Source of the DNA: Haliclystus octoradiatus
Lineage: Eukaryota; Cnidaria; Staurozoa; Stauromedusae; Haliclystidae
Assembly (NCBI GenBank): GCA_916610825.1
Contig: OU744449.1
Location: forward strand, 17,391,344 to 17,455,343
Reading direction: 5' to 3'
DNA: 64,000 nt
The position numbers were made by a program, and so were the translations under genes. Positions 15,001-59,681 of this stretch are shown here, piece by piece; position 1 is the stretch's first letter, and the number at the start of each line of letters is the position of its first letter. Below the pieces are notes generated by a model. That model was given only the letters and a program-made list of their open reading frames with translations. It did no database searches and was not told where the DNA came from.

Positions 15001-15538
15001 CCAGAATTTTTGATAGGTCCAGCCTAGACTATTTGGTGCTCGGATCGACCTGCACCTGCAGACCTAATTTCAATTTTCAAGGGTCTTACATTCAAGTTGC
15101 AGTTACTGGAGCTCTGGAATCAGGGCCAGGCCCCGTGTCTGTATATGCAGGGTACAGCTGAAACAGTTACAGCCTACAGTTAACTTAAAGTCCTGACCGC
15201 ATTGTTTCGCGGATGATATTTTATATGTTAAAGAAGGTTTAGTACCAATTCAAGATAATTGCGCGGAGCGTGGGCGACAAAACATATAGATGATATAGTC
15301 AGCCTGCATATAGTTGAGTTTCAAATAATAAATAACAATTAATACAAATTCACATAAGCAATTGAATATTCTGTTTGAGACCAAAACTAAGCATCTAAAT
15401 GTTCGAAGGCTTCAACTTCAATGATATGAGTCTAGTCCAGGACAGACTTAATCATCAATAATCAAAGTGAAAATTCCAAACCTCAGACTGTTCCTCTTCG
15501 TTGCTCTCCGCGTTATTATCAGAAGTACTATTCCCCAT
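1..15538 (-). CDS. ZZEF1: ZZEF1 (zinc finger ZZ-type and EF-hand domain protein 1), 5' part, runs off the left edge
   Basis: Large multidomain protein. In other animals the N-terminal region holds an EF-hand and a DOC/APC10 domain; the CUB and ZZ fingers lie further on, outside this window. I assembled 16 coding exons by GT..AG borders and phase: 15482-15538, 10063-10096, 9903-9981, 9447-9528, 9139-9210, 8991-9050, 8459-8552, 7856-7920, 6886-7118, 6336-6401, 6101-6247, 4774-4826, 4597-4675, 3433-3564, 2967-3083, 220-323. They join in frame to 491 codons. The product starts MGNSTSDNN, and MGN also begins human ZZEF1. The EF-hand loop reads [12 protein letters not shown]. The DOC signature includes TFWQSDG, then [14 protein letters not shown], then [14 protein letters not shown], all very close to vertebrate ZZEF1 as I recall it. 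MGN suggests N-myristoylation (inference). Intron 1 is 5.4 kb and full of repeats. Identification is firm; small exons could have alternative borders. Confidence 0.93.
625..1196. mobile_element. Foldback (inverted-repeat) element in the last visible ZZEF1 intron
   Basis: Two arms of about 90 bp, at roughly 625-715 and 1105-1196, are near-perfect reverse complements, with a spacer of about 390 bp without coding potential. The ends read GCCTGCGTCCAGACT and are bordered by TA on both sides, which fits a 2-bp TA target duplication. The short ORFs across each arm are artefacts of the repeat. The rest of the 324-2966 intron holds AT-rich unique sequence plus a short direct repeat with the core GTCGACTTATACACCGG at about 2513-2545, a remnant of an interspersed repeat. 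Confidence 0.7.
7970..8137. mobile_element. Pogo-like MITE, diverged copy
   Basis: Contains the family landmarks GTCAAACCTGTTACAGCGG near the left end and TTTCACTGTA near the right end, with CCACCTGTCC and GGTCATCTCT blocks between them. It belongs to the same family as the copies at 10519, 22717 and 46580. It lies in a ZZEF1 intron and has no ORF. Confidence 0.65.
10142..10292. mobile_element. hAT-like MITE, diverged copy
   Basis: Similar along its length to the well-preserved element at 17315-17489: a CATTTCAACATTTT block, then TGACCTATAAATCATGA, then GATTCTAGGATTC, and a right end near TCTGACCCTGATG. It lies in ZZEF1 intron 1, just upstream of exon 2 in + coordinates. No ORF. Confidence 0.55.
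10519..10694. mobile_element. Pogo-like MITE
   Basis: Starts with CAGTGAAACCTGTATATAA directly after a TA and ends with CCGTTATAACAGGTTTGAC before TA. The terminal inverted repeats begin CAGT(G/C)AAACC, and internal CACTATAGACAGGT blocks occur twice. The ends resemble those of the Tigger remnant at 12163-13091, so that transposase class may have mobilised it (inference). Confidence 0.75.
10857..14590. repeat. Pair of inverted repeat arms about 3.5 kb apart in ZZEF1 intron 1
   Basis: The left arm (about 10868-10995) and right arm (about 14470-14590) are diverged reverse complements. They share GCTTGCGTGCTCC/GGAGCACGCAAGC, CAGAAATTT/AAATTTCTG and GTTGTCACGCCAC/GTGGCATGACAAC blocks. They may be the ends of one large DNA element, or two independent insertions of one repeat in opposite orientation. 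The interval contains the Tigger remnant and otherwise AT-rich sequence in which I see no intact gene. Short ORFs at 10776-10976 and 14352-14729 come from the arms. Confidence 0.55.
12163..13091 (+). pseudogene. Broken pogo/Tigger-type DNA transposon with transposase remnant
   Basis: Terminal inverted repeats CAGTGTAACCCACTTAAG (left) and, read inverted, CAGTGAAACCCGCTTGAG (right) are flanked by TA, the target duplication of the Tc1/mariner-pogo group. Inside, an ATG at 12603 begins a helix-turn-helix segment ([10 protein letters not shown]). After a frameshift near 12735 the typical CENP-B/Tigger sequence follows: [19 protein letters not shown], then [10 protein letters not shown] and [11 protein letters not shown] second frameshift follows at the usual NGWL motif near 12912. 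The DDE catalytic domain is missing, so the copy is dead: an internally deleted, frameshifted element of 929 bp. Confidence 0.8.
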
Positions 15539-15637
15539 CTTTAACCAAGAATAATAAAATTTGCTTCTGTACGGTATGATATAAATTTGATTTTGCAAGG
15601 TATCATAATGTGCCCAAATATATCATACAATCATCGA

Positions 15638-15690
15638 TCAATAACAGAAATTTTGGTCGATTTCTTCTAGGTCAGCCGCCATCTTGCTTG
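15638..15690 (-). promoter_or_regulatory. ZZEF1 5' leader: YY1-type motif and upstream ORF
   Basis: Read on the minus strand, positions 15685-15675 are AAGATGGCGGC, the classic YY1 site often found just downstream of transcription starts of housekeeping genes. The ATG inside this motif opens a 14-codon upstream ORF (15682 to 15638, ending TGA), about 100 bases before the ZZEF1 start at 15538. If the leader is unspliced here, the uORF could reduce ZZEF1 translation. The transcription start itself is not visible. Confidence 0.5.
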
Positions 15691-16863
15691 CTGCAGCTTT
15701 ATGTCTGACGAAAGCATACCATGAAGCATACCCAATCATGATCAGACTCAATCCAGGCCTCAATAGATTTTAGCTATCAAGCAAGACCAACAAGACCACA
15801 AACCGCAAGCTTTCATGAATGTAAATCATTCAAATGCTACAAAACTGCACTTATTGTGAAGCATTAACATATGGAAACATTTATGAAACATATGGATTAA
15901 AGGTCGGTGTATTTTAGGTTGCCAATGCTTCCCAAATATAATTGTTATTTATAATAAAAGAAACATTAACTGGCTGGCTCCTGGCATGCGTGGTATGTTG
16001 GCCTTGACTAAGTAGTCGATGGCTCGATGCCAGGCCTATACGCCTACACGACTTCAAAGTAGGGTAGGCTAGACCTCTGTACTAGATGTGCTTGAATACA
16101 GCCTACCTATAGCTTCATCATCATCATTTGTTCAAAAAGTCTGATAACTTTCACAAATATTCAGTTAGGCCTATTGCTGACAATGCTATAAACAAGCTGT
16201 AGCCTATATGATTATATCAAGCAGCCAAGTGAGAACGATCCTTGGGAGAGGACCTAGCTAGGTAGGCCTACTCTTTTTAAATAATTCTAAATTCATATTT
16301 TATAGAGTTATAACTAATTTAGAATCATAGGAATTAGATGTGTAATTAACTTAGATGGTAGGGTCTATCGTCTACCTGAGACGCTCGTAACCTTTTCTAT
16401 TGTGATTTCAAAAAGTATGACACAAGAATCTCCAAAATACCATGTTCAAGGCCAATTTTGACGGGGAAAGAGTTCCGTTATGCAAAAATGCAACAGACAG
16501 TGACATGTTTCAGAGCCCTCAACCTTGTTTGACAAAATATAAGGAGAAAATAGCTGAAATCGGGAGAGTGGGCTCAGAATAGTCTTGAAATAGGGAGAAT
16601 CCCGGCGAGATCGGGAGGGTTGAGCGCTTCTGCATGTTTATATTAGAAAAAAGTTTTATCCAAATCCGTTGTGTCCCCTAAGGTGATCCACACTTTAATC
16701 TTAAAATTCGAATGGAATTCAGATTTCAGATAGCTTAGCTCGTAGCCTATGCGTGTTTAATTTTTGTAAAATCCGATCCGACTCCCACCTCTACTAACAA
16801 CAGTGAAAATCCATCGCAAAATTCACAAAACTCCATGATATAGTTATACCTACAGCCCTTGAC

Positions 16864-16965
16864 ATTGAACATATCTATAAAGCAATCACCTGTCTATAGT
16901 GACCACTCTAGTTATGTCCAAATTACCATTTTCTATTGAATCAGCTGTCATATATAATGTAGGAA
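16864..16965. mobile_element. Fragment of pogo-like MITE
   Basis: Degenerate partial copy recognised by CACCTGTCTATAGTGACCAC and ATTTTCTATTGAATCA, which occur in the same order in the full copies at 22717 and 46580. Intergenic between ZZEF1 and BRAT1. The remainder of 15700-17314 is AT-rich, with scattered (T)AGGCCTA(C/T) words and no gene that I can see. Confidence 0.5.
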
Positions 16966-17314
16966 TGCGAATCGACAGTCAATAATGATAATCGAATATT
17001 TGACAATTCAATATTCGACTGTTATCGAATATTAATTGAAATCTCTTGTTCTATACATTACCATTCAAGTAAACAATAAAACACAAACAAAACATTTTCC
17101 ACAACTGCGAGAAATGTGTTGAAAACATCAAATTCAACTTAACTAGACTTTACAAAGATTTTGAAAAATTTTGAATACAGGTATATTCAAATACAACGTC
17201 AGTTTGTTTTCTCAGTTTGCCTCGACATTAGTTTATAGAATCCATGTGATTCACGCTTCATGTTTCATCACGTCTGTTCTATCAATTAACTGTCATAGTC
17301 AACAGAGTCAGAAA

Positions 17315-17489
17315 CAGGGTGCGATAAAAGTTTCAGCCTTCTGGAATCCTAGAGGCATTTCAACATTTTCTTCTGAATTGTTTTGTTAATGTTTGACCAA
17401 TAAATCATTAAAAACATCAATTTTCTTCGGAATTTTGTCTAGCCTTCCGGGATCTAGGATCCCAGGATCCCCACTTTTGTTGGACCCTG
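17315..17489. mobile_element. hAT-like MITE with perfect 8-bp target duplication
   Basis: A 175-bp element beginning CAGGGTGCGATAAAAG and ending TTTTGTTGGACCCTG. It is flanked by identical 8-mers GTCAGAAA at 17307-17314 and 17490-17497. CAGGG ends with 8-bp duplications are the hAT signature. It is non-coding. Related copies occur at 10142, 41292 and 48549, and a fragment at 46247. This is the best preserved copy in the window, which suggests fairly recent insertion just upstream of BRAT1. Confidence 0.88.
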
Positions 17490-17816
17490 GTCAGAAATAG
17501 AAGTAATGGTGCGTGACTTGGTAAGTATGGGGGGGGGGTGATTAGGAAGAAATTATATTTTTAACTCTTGAATACTAATACTATGGCCAATGCATCTCAG
17601 TAGACCTACTGTTGGTTTCATTATATTTATGGTCAGAATCATAGTTTATTCCAATGCCATAACATCTTTTAAAATCAATTCCTTGTGACACACCTGAAAC
17701 CCAATATTAAATTTTGGAGATGCAATGGCTGCATAAAGTGATTAATAAACTTTTGATATTAATATTTCAGTTATCAGAACATGCCATTAAGACATAATCT
17801 GTTGTAGCCTATATCA

Positions 17817-26418
<8,602 letters not shown>

Positions 26419-26455
26419 TTTATCAATGATGCATAGGTAGAAGTAATAACCAATC

Positions 26456-26461
26456 AATAAA
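26456..26461 (+). terminator. BRAT1 polyadenylation signal
   Basis: AATAAA lies 38 bp after the BRAT1 stop codon, the right distance for a short 3' UTR. The 26462-26788 interval to the stop codon of the convergent gene is AT-rich and shows no other feature. Confidence 0.7.
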
Positions 26462-26788
26462 CCTGGCACAAAACAACGCAAAATATTTTTGGATTGTTTG
26501 ATTGATAATTATATTAATTGTATAATGCTTTATCTTACTATTATTTTTTGAATCGGAGATTACATTATTATTTATATTCAATCAATTTAATTGAGGATAA
26601 GTGAAATAATAAGAACAAAATGAGGATGCTCAGGCATTAATACTATAGTAATCGATTTATAGATATGATTTCTTTAATTGTTGGAGATTCTATTACTTGC
26701 AGTACTTGTTACGAGATGTCATGTAGGTAGTACAATGTACACTATATACATAGGTTCATTCCAGAGATACCACGATACACTTCATACG

Positions 26789-29700
26789 TCAGTTCAGTAC
26801 CATAGCTGACAATCTGCTCAAGTCATACAAAAGTGTCTGTGCACTGAGATTACATGACACGCCCATCAGTGCAGCCTCTTTGAAATGAACACTTGACATG
26901 CTAACCACTGTTTTATGGTCCATTGCTAAAACAAACAGAGAAATATAAATATTAGAAATCATTACTGTCTTGCGCACAATTTTTAAAAGTTTAAACCAAA
27001 AGTATGAGATTTATAAATTACTATCCCTGTGCAACGTTTCGAGAGACTCTGATGTGTGTGTATCCAGTAGGCCTACATCCACTCAGACAACGGCGTACCT
27101 CTTGATTGCAGCTTTTTTGTTTGGCATTTGTCATATGCAGGCATGGGAGTTTGCTTCTTAGCTCTGGCAGATGTTGGACTTCTGCACTGACCAATCAAAT
27201 GTGTCTCCATGATATTGTATCCATCATCGTCTTAGGGATACAAAATAGCAGTACCGATGATTGCAACTAATCAAGACAAATCTATGTGGGGACAGGAAAT
27301 TTTGTTGCTTACACTCTGTTGCAGCTATAAAGTCCACTATTTGTGAAGATTGGTAGGAGAATACAAGCCCGGAGCAAAATATTAAATCAGTGATGGATGT
27401 CCATAGGGGGAAAGGTATATAATACCCTGATTATCACATACCTTGTAGTAAATGCTTGTCTCTCTTTGATGTGTGTTTTGGATTTGCTCGGTCTAATTCT
27501 CTCAAGTAACAATCTTCATGCCTTCCTTCTGTCCTACCAGTCATGCAAGCTTCTTGTGTATCTGCTGTTGGTTCTTCAACTTCATCTAACCAAAAAATAT
27601 ACAATTAAATTATCCAACATTCAATTTCATGTTTTTTGTGTTGATGAAAACTTCTTAACATATACCTTGCAGTAGTTGTTTGTCTCTCTTTGATCTGCGT
27701 GTTGGATTTGCTCTGTCTAACTCTCTTAAGTAACGATTTTCGTGCCCTCCTTCTGTCCTACCAGTCATGCCAGCTTCTTGTGTATCTGCTGTTGGTTCTT
27801 CAACTTCATCTAACCAAAAAAATATATAAAATTAAATTATCCAATAAGCAATTTCATGTTTTACGTTAATTAAAACCTCCCAAACATGTCACCTGTGAGA
27901 AAAATTCATGAGTTCGTGAACTGGTCATGAACTAATTGTGACTGTCCATGAACTCACAAAATATGTTCATGAACCAGTGGACTTTTATTACAAGGGAATT
28001 ACCTGGCAGGAAATGTTTGTCTCTCTTTGATGTGTGTTTTGGATTTGCTCTGTCTAACTCTTTCAAGTAACGATCTTCGTGCCCTCCTTCTGTCCTACCA
28101 GTCATGCAAGCTTCTTGTGTATCTGCTGTTGGTTCTTCAACTTCATCTAATCAAAAAAAGATTATAAAATTAAATTATCCATCATTCAATTCATGTTTTT
28201 TTTTGTCTATGTAAACCTCTAACATATACCTTGCAGTAAACGTTTGTCTCTCTTTGATCTGTGTTTTGGATTTGCTCTGTCTAATTCTCTCAAGTAACGA
28301 TCTTCGTGCCCTCCTTCTGTCCTACCAGTCATGCAAGCTTCTTGTGTATCTGCTGTTGGTTCTTCAACTTCATCTAACCAAAAAATATACAATTAAATTA
28401 TCCAATAAGCAATTTCATGTTTTACGTTAATTAAAACCTCCCAAACATGTCACCTGTGAGAAAAATTCATGAGGTCATGAACTGGTCATGAACTAATTGT
28501 GACTGTCCATGAACTCACAAAATATGTTCATGAACCAGTGGACTTTTATTACAAGGGAATTACCTGGCAGGAAACGTTTGTCTCTCTTTGATGTGTGTTT
28601 TGGAATTGCTCTGTCTAACTCTTTCAAGTAACGATCTTCGTGCCCTCCTTCTGTCCTACCAGTCATGCAAGCTTCTTGTGTATCTGCTGTTGGTTCTTCA
28701 ACTTCATCTAACCAAAAAAAGATTATAAATTAAATTATACATCATTCAATTCATGTTTTTTTTTTGTCTATGTAAACCTCCCAACATATACCTTGCAGTA
28801 AACGTTTGTCTCTCTTTGATCTGTGTTTTGGATTTGCTCTGTCTAATTCTCTCAAGTAACAATCTTCGTGCCCTTCTTCTGTTCTACCAGTCATGCAAGC
28901 TTCTTGTGTATGTGCTGTTGGTTCTTCAACTTCACCTTGCAGTAATCGTTTGTTTCTCTTTGATCTGCGTGTTGGATTTGCTCTGTCTAACTCTCTCAAG
29001 TAACGATCTTCATGCCCTCCTTCTGTCCTACCAGTCATGCCAGCTTCTTGTGGATCTGCTGTTGGTTGTTCAACTTCATCTAACCAAAAAAATATAAAAT
29101 TAAATTATCCAACATTCAATTTCATGTTTTTTTTTTGTCTATGAAAACCTCCCAACATATACCTTGCAGTAATCGTTTGTCTCTCTTTGATCTGCGTGTT
29201 GGATTTGTTCTGTCTAACTCTCTCAAGTAACGATCTTCGTGCCCTCCTTCTGTCCTACCAGTCATGCCAGCCTCTTGTGTATCTGCTGCTGGTTCTTCAA
29301 CTTCATCTAACCAAAAAAATATAAAATTAAATTATCCATCATTCAATTTCATGTTGTTTTTTTTTGTCTATGTAAACCTCCCAACATATACCTTGCAGTA
29401 AACGTTTGTCTCTCTTTGATCTGTGTTTTGGATTTGCTCTGTCTAACTCTCTTAAGTAACGATCTTCATGCCCTCCTTCTGTCCTACCAGTCATGCAAGC
29501 TTCTTGTGTATTTGCTGCTGGTTCTTCAACTTCATCTAACCAAAAAAGAATATAAAATTAAATTATCCAACATTCAATTTCATTGTGTTTTTGTTTATGA
29601 AAACTTCTTAACATATACCTTGCAGTAGTTGTTTGTCTCTCTTTGATCTGCGTGTTGGATTTGCTCTGTCTAACTCTCTTAAGTAACGATTTTCGTGCCC

Positions 29701-30491
29701 TCCTTCTGTCCTACCAGTCATGCCAGCTTCTTGTGTATCTGCTGTTGGTTCTTCAACTTCATCTAACCAAAAAAATATATAAAATTAAATTATCCAACAT
29801 TCAATTTCATATTATTTTTTGTCTATGAAAACCTCCCAACATATACCTTGCAGTAATCGTTTGTCTCTCTTTGATCTGCGTGTTGGATTTGCTCTGTCAA
29901 ACTCTCTCAAGTAACGATCTTCATGCCCTCCTTCTGTCCTACCAGTCATGCCAGCTTCTTGTGGATCTGCTGTTGGTTCTTCAACTTCATCTAACCAAAA
30001 AAAATATAAAATTAAATTATCCAACATTCAATTTCATGTTTTTTTTTGTCTATGAAAACCTCTCAACATATACCTTGCAGTAATCGTTTGTCTCTCTTTG
30101 ATCTGCGTTTTGGATTTGCTCTGTCTAACTCTCTCAAGTAACGATCTGCGTGCCCTCCTTCTGTCCTACCAGTCATGCCAGCTTCTTGTGGATCTGCTGT
30201 TGGTTCTTCAACTTCATCTAACCAAAAATGCACAATTACATTATCCAACACCTCTAAGTAACTATTGATGTGTCAAATATACATTCCATCTCTGGTGAAC
30301 CTGCATTAAACATATCTCATTTCTTCACTAACAATACATCACACTCATACTAAGCAACAAGCAACAAACTTACCTTGCTTTGCCTTTTTAGAAGTGACAG
30401 CTTTTTGTCGAGCACGGTTTTGGTATCTTTTAATGAAGCATGTCTGATCAGGATCATCATTGAGAGTGCCTTGTAATAGGCTTGTTGCCAT
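26789..30491 (-). CDS. Unrecognised protein with twelve 48-residue repeats encoded by duplicated exons
   Basis: First coding exon 30374-30491 (39 codons, MATSLLQGTL.., basic). It is followed by repeat exons 30074-30217, 29847-29990, 29619-29762, 29392-29535, 29163-29306, 28792-29079 (double), 28564-28707, 28230-28373, 28003-28146, 27666-27809 and 27442-27585. The last exon, 26789-26925, begins AMDHKTVVSM and ends in TGA. All borders are GT..AG and all internal exons are phase 1-1, giving about 660 residues. Each repeat runs DEVEEPTAD(P/T)QEA(G/C)M, TGRTEGGHEDRYLREL, DRANP then (R/H)RSKRDKR: an acidic start and a very basic end. No signal peptide or membrane segment. The acceptor at 30503 implies a 5' non-coding exon; a good donor lies near 31412. 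I do not recognise the family. The link to the last exon is inferred from phase only, and exons could be missing between 26926 and 27441. Confidence 0.7.
27442..30217 (-). repeat. Tandem array of a ~228-bp exon-plus-intron unit
   Basis: Twelve 144-bp coding units, separated mostly by about 84-bp introns that are themselves conserved, give a period of 227-229 bp. Two introns are longer (about 190 bp, at 27810-28002 and 28374-28563) and share the same extra segment with TTCATGAACCAGTGG. One intron, between the two halves of 28792-29079, is missing. No unit carries a frameshift or stop. Confidence 0.93.
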
Positions 30492-30503
30492 GGTAAACAG
30501 TCC

Positions 30504-32112
30504 CTGTAAACCAAGTGATTAGTTTATTTACACATAGAGAGCAGACTAGACCTGGACTAGACTAATGACATGCTGTTTTCAATTAACATAATGCACCAAA
30601 GACTAGACCTATATTGTGTCCGCTTGTATAGCACTCATCTCTCTTATGCAAATCGCTTGTTTACTTATCAAATTGTTATTCTAAAGATGCAGTCCAAATG
30701 AAAATCCTAAATAAATGATAATGATTTTGATTTAACGATTTAGGTCGTAAGTAGAGCATTTTAAAATATTATCTTATTTTAGCTATAATACAGAGCTCAT
30801 CCCAAGTAGCCTCTCCGGAGATCCTAATTATCAGTTGAATCATATTTCTCATTTTTAATACCAGTCCCTAGGGAATAAATCTATTTAATTTACTTTGTTT
30901 AAATCCCACCTCAGAGCAATGAATCTTCCAGACTCCGAAAATAGGCTTATAGCTGCAGTAAGCAAATCCCTCTTCTTAGCAGTCACCTGTCCAAAGAAAC
31001 CATTCGCTATGGATTCAACACACTCAACAACAACCTCAACTATGAGTGTCAAGTTCTAGGCTACTATCATATAAATAACCTTGTATGTATCTTTTTATCA
31101 GACAATGTCTTAATTTTAATCTCACATCCCAACATCTTTAACTTAATTTAGCCAAGTAACACTGATAAACTTAATTTAGCCAAGTAACAAACACTGATAA
31201 AAAAATAAAGTTTCAGAAGAAGAGTTACTGTGAGGAGTTATCTTCTTAATTTCAAATCATAAGCAGTTTTGGGATAGCCTTAATAATATGAAAGCTCGTT
31301 GTACTGAAATGTAATAATAATGGTAATTGCAATTTATATTATAAATGCATATTATAAGGTACTACAAATATAATTTGCTCATTAACCAAAGGAAATGAAT
31401 CTGATCACTCACCAAGGACGACGAACACTGTAGTACTGTATTGCTCTAGGTGGCCAGTAATGAATCAACTCGATATGCACTGAAATAGTAGGATTTGTTT
31501 TGATCATCTGCTCTGAGAAGTCCTGAGAATGGTACCATCAGAATAATTCATTCCATTGGATGAAAAGCAATCCATTGTCAAATTAAACAAGAGTGTCCAA
31601 CTGCGGCAGTGTCATAAACGCACAAGAGAGAGTTATTTCAGAAAGCAGCTTACAAAGAGTTTCATTTTTACAGAGACAGAACGTTAAACGAAGAACGGCA
31701 GGCTATGCGAATGTCCTTGTGAAAACAGTACAATGAATGTTCGAGTTCAAACAACAACATAAGAGAAGAACGTATCCTCATATTTCAATTAGCGTAGCCT
31801 ATCAACAAACTGTGACAAACCAAGTCATACTTCACTTCAGTAGGAGCTGATCTGATCGATTCTACTGACTGTAAGAAGGATGCACGATACATGGACATAT
31901 AATTCAGTCTTTTAGTGCAAGCTCTACTTTGAAACTATTAAAATACCATATTGAACAGTTAAACGAATGAAGCCAGCTAACCAAAAATCCAAAGCCTAGC
32001 CCTCAACATTTTGTTGTTGTTCTATTTCATTCAGTCCCATGTTGTCCCAATTCAAAATGGGGCACGATTTGTTTTGGTTTGTCTTGAAAGCGAGACCGTA
32101 CATCGACCTCGT
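30504..32112. other. Upstream region between the repeat gene and RPS15A
   Basis: Shared upstream region of two divergent genes. A donor-like site (TTG then GTGAGT on the minus strand, near 31412) probably ends a 5' non-coding exon of the repeat gene. A short direct duplication, ACTTAATTTAGCCAAGTAAC, occurs at about 31140 and 31170. I see no other gene. Confidence 0.4.
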
Positions 32113-32144
32113 TCTTTCTCTTAGCTTCCATTTTGTTGAAGCAG
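32112..32144 (+). promoter_or_regulatory. RPS15A transcription start: TOP tract and leader exon
   Basis: A pyrimidine-rich tract, TTCTTTCTCTT, at 32112-32122 is followed by a short exon ending GAAGCAG before the donor GTTAGC at 32145. The matching acceptor, CCTCCAACAG, ends at 32473, five bases before the ATG at 32479. Ribosomal protein genes characteristically start transcription in a 5' TOP tract, which places their mRNAs under growth-dependent translational control (family knowledge). The exact start base is inferred. Confidence 0.6.
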
Positions 32145-32478
32145 GTTAGCTAAATTTCGAAATTTATCATAACTATTTAATTCTAAATATCTCAACCATC
32201 ATATGTCTGACCGTAAAGAAATATAAATAGTTCGCAAGTTCAAATATCATATTTCCTAATTTGAAGCATATTATCGACTAAGCTTTCGCTGTTGACTGTT
32301 TTGAAGCGCTAACATATACATTGTAAGACAAAACTTATTAATTGTGGAATAGTGTACTTCGGCTGTATAGGTAGATGATAGCGTTCATAAGCATATACCA
32401 GTCCAATTGTGTCCCTCTGTTATTGAATCGAAAGTAATGTATTGAAATGTTTCTCACTCACTTCCTCCAACAGCCACA

Positions 32479-38058
<5,580 letters not shown>

Positions 38059-38096
38059 AGTGTATAATGCTACCATGATACCAACAGTGCATTAAA

Positions 38097-39560
38097 TCAT
38101 TGAAATGTATATATGATGTTGTTTTTCAGTTGTCTTTGTTTGTTTGAATGCGTTGTTGTGGCCCTCTGGTCATCTTCCTCTTAATTATATTAGTCTTGCA
38201 TGCTAGCGCTTAGTTGTTAGAGGATCAATGTGTGTTGTCATTTATTCCTGTTCAAGCATAGCGTTTTAACTTGTGGTTTCCTGCCATTGACTATATTATG
38301 GTTGATTGATAAATCACTGAAGACACTGCACTTGGACGAATTTATTCGAGATTATGTATAGCCATATACAATACAATGCACGTAGACCTGTGGTATCTCA
38401 AAAGCATGCAGCTTTTTATAATTTGGGAAATACATAGATCCCTATTCAACAATCCGGATATTACAGTTTATGTGACATTTGGCGGATTATGCTTTTGTAC
38501 TCTTCACTAAATCACCCGTAATTTTGTTTCTTCAATGAGGCGCCAATGGGCAAATCAACTTATAAATATACTGCATTATAAGCAAGGTAGTGATACCTTT
38601 GTAGGCATTCCGGTTCAAATTAATGTTATTGGAGTGACTTTGCTGATGTCAAATATATAGAGGCGTAATTACTCTGATGGCCTCGATGAAATAATGAAAT
38701 CGCCATGACAACGGTTGCCTCGTATCAATTACAAGAGCAGTATGTAAAGAGGTTAATTTTGGCAACAACAACAGCTTTATTCATGTTTCTGCTTTTGTTG
38801 CGAATATGATTTGAGAATAGAGAATCAAAGGAATTTGGACATAAAAATGTATTATTAACTTGAAGGAGAAATATGCAACATTACTTCAAATTTCCAATGA
38901 TTTGAATATATTTCTGTTTTGGAAGTGTTCTATTTGAATAAATACGATATTGTTATCAGTTTATTTGTCGCTATTTTGAACATTTTACGTAGCCTACGCG
39001 AGCTCAGCCGATCAAATCAACAAGGATTTGTGCCGAAGATCAAACAAATATCAACAACGTAAATTAACGTATTTTCAATCTGCTGTGTCGAAGTGCCTTG
39101 CATGCATGTATTAATTATATATCTTCGAGTGTGTTGGTGAAGTCATTTTTCGGCTGATGATGTTTGCCACGCCAAGAAGATAAGTTGCAGTGCATATTAG
39201 GTGAGCGGAGGAGCAGTTGTCAGCCGTGTGAAGGTATGTCAAATTGAAATAACGACAAGGCATTTGGCAAACTCTTGGTTTAGCCATGCTTTGCAAAGCA
39301 CTTGCTGTGCAACTCTCCATCAGTTGAATGCATTTGTTCATGTTGTATTCGATGATTTTATGAGTCTGACTGTCTCTTCCATGGAACTCTGTTAATGTGT
39401 TTATGTGTATAGGCCTAAGCTTGGGAGCTGTGTCATTTGCCATCGAAATAAATAGTTCAGTTCAGTGTTCAAAAGGTGCTATGCCAGGAGACGTCTTGAA
39501 ACACTGGTTTGGAGGGTAAAGGAAATGTTCTAATAAACTGATTCACATGATTGTGTTTAG
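38097..39560. other. Intergenic region between RPS15A and the coiled-coil gene
   Basis: AT-rich, no gene seen. A donor-like site (GTGAAG then GTATGT) at 39233/39234 may end a first, non-coding exon of the coiled-coil gene, whose next exon begins after the acceptor at 39560. Confidence 0.4.
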
Positions 39561-39612
39561 GTTATCGACTCATCACTCATCGCCCTCGTGTTCTTGGCAC
39601 ATCGCAACAGAC

Positions 39613-59681
<20,069 letters not shown>

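Noticed and set aside
27397-30083. Plus-strand repeated open frames rich in Leu/Ser (VLDLLCLTLSSN-like)
   Set aside because: Antisense of the minus-strand repeat exons, which have proper splice sites, phase and a plausible start and end.
27442-30217. CRISPR-like appearance of regularly spaced direct repeats
   Set aside because: Repeats are 144-bp coding exons and the spacers are conserved introns with GT..AG ends, in a eukaryotic genome.
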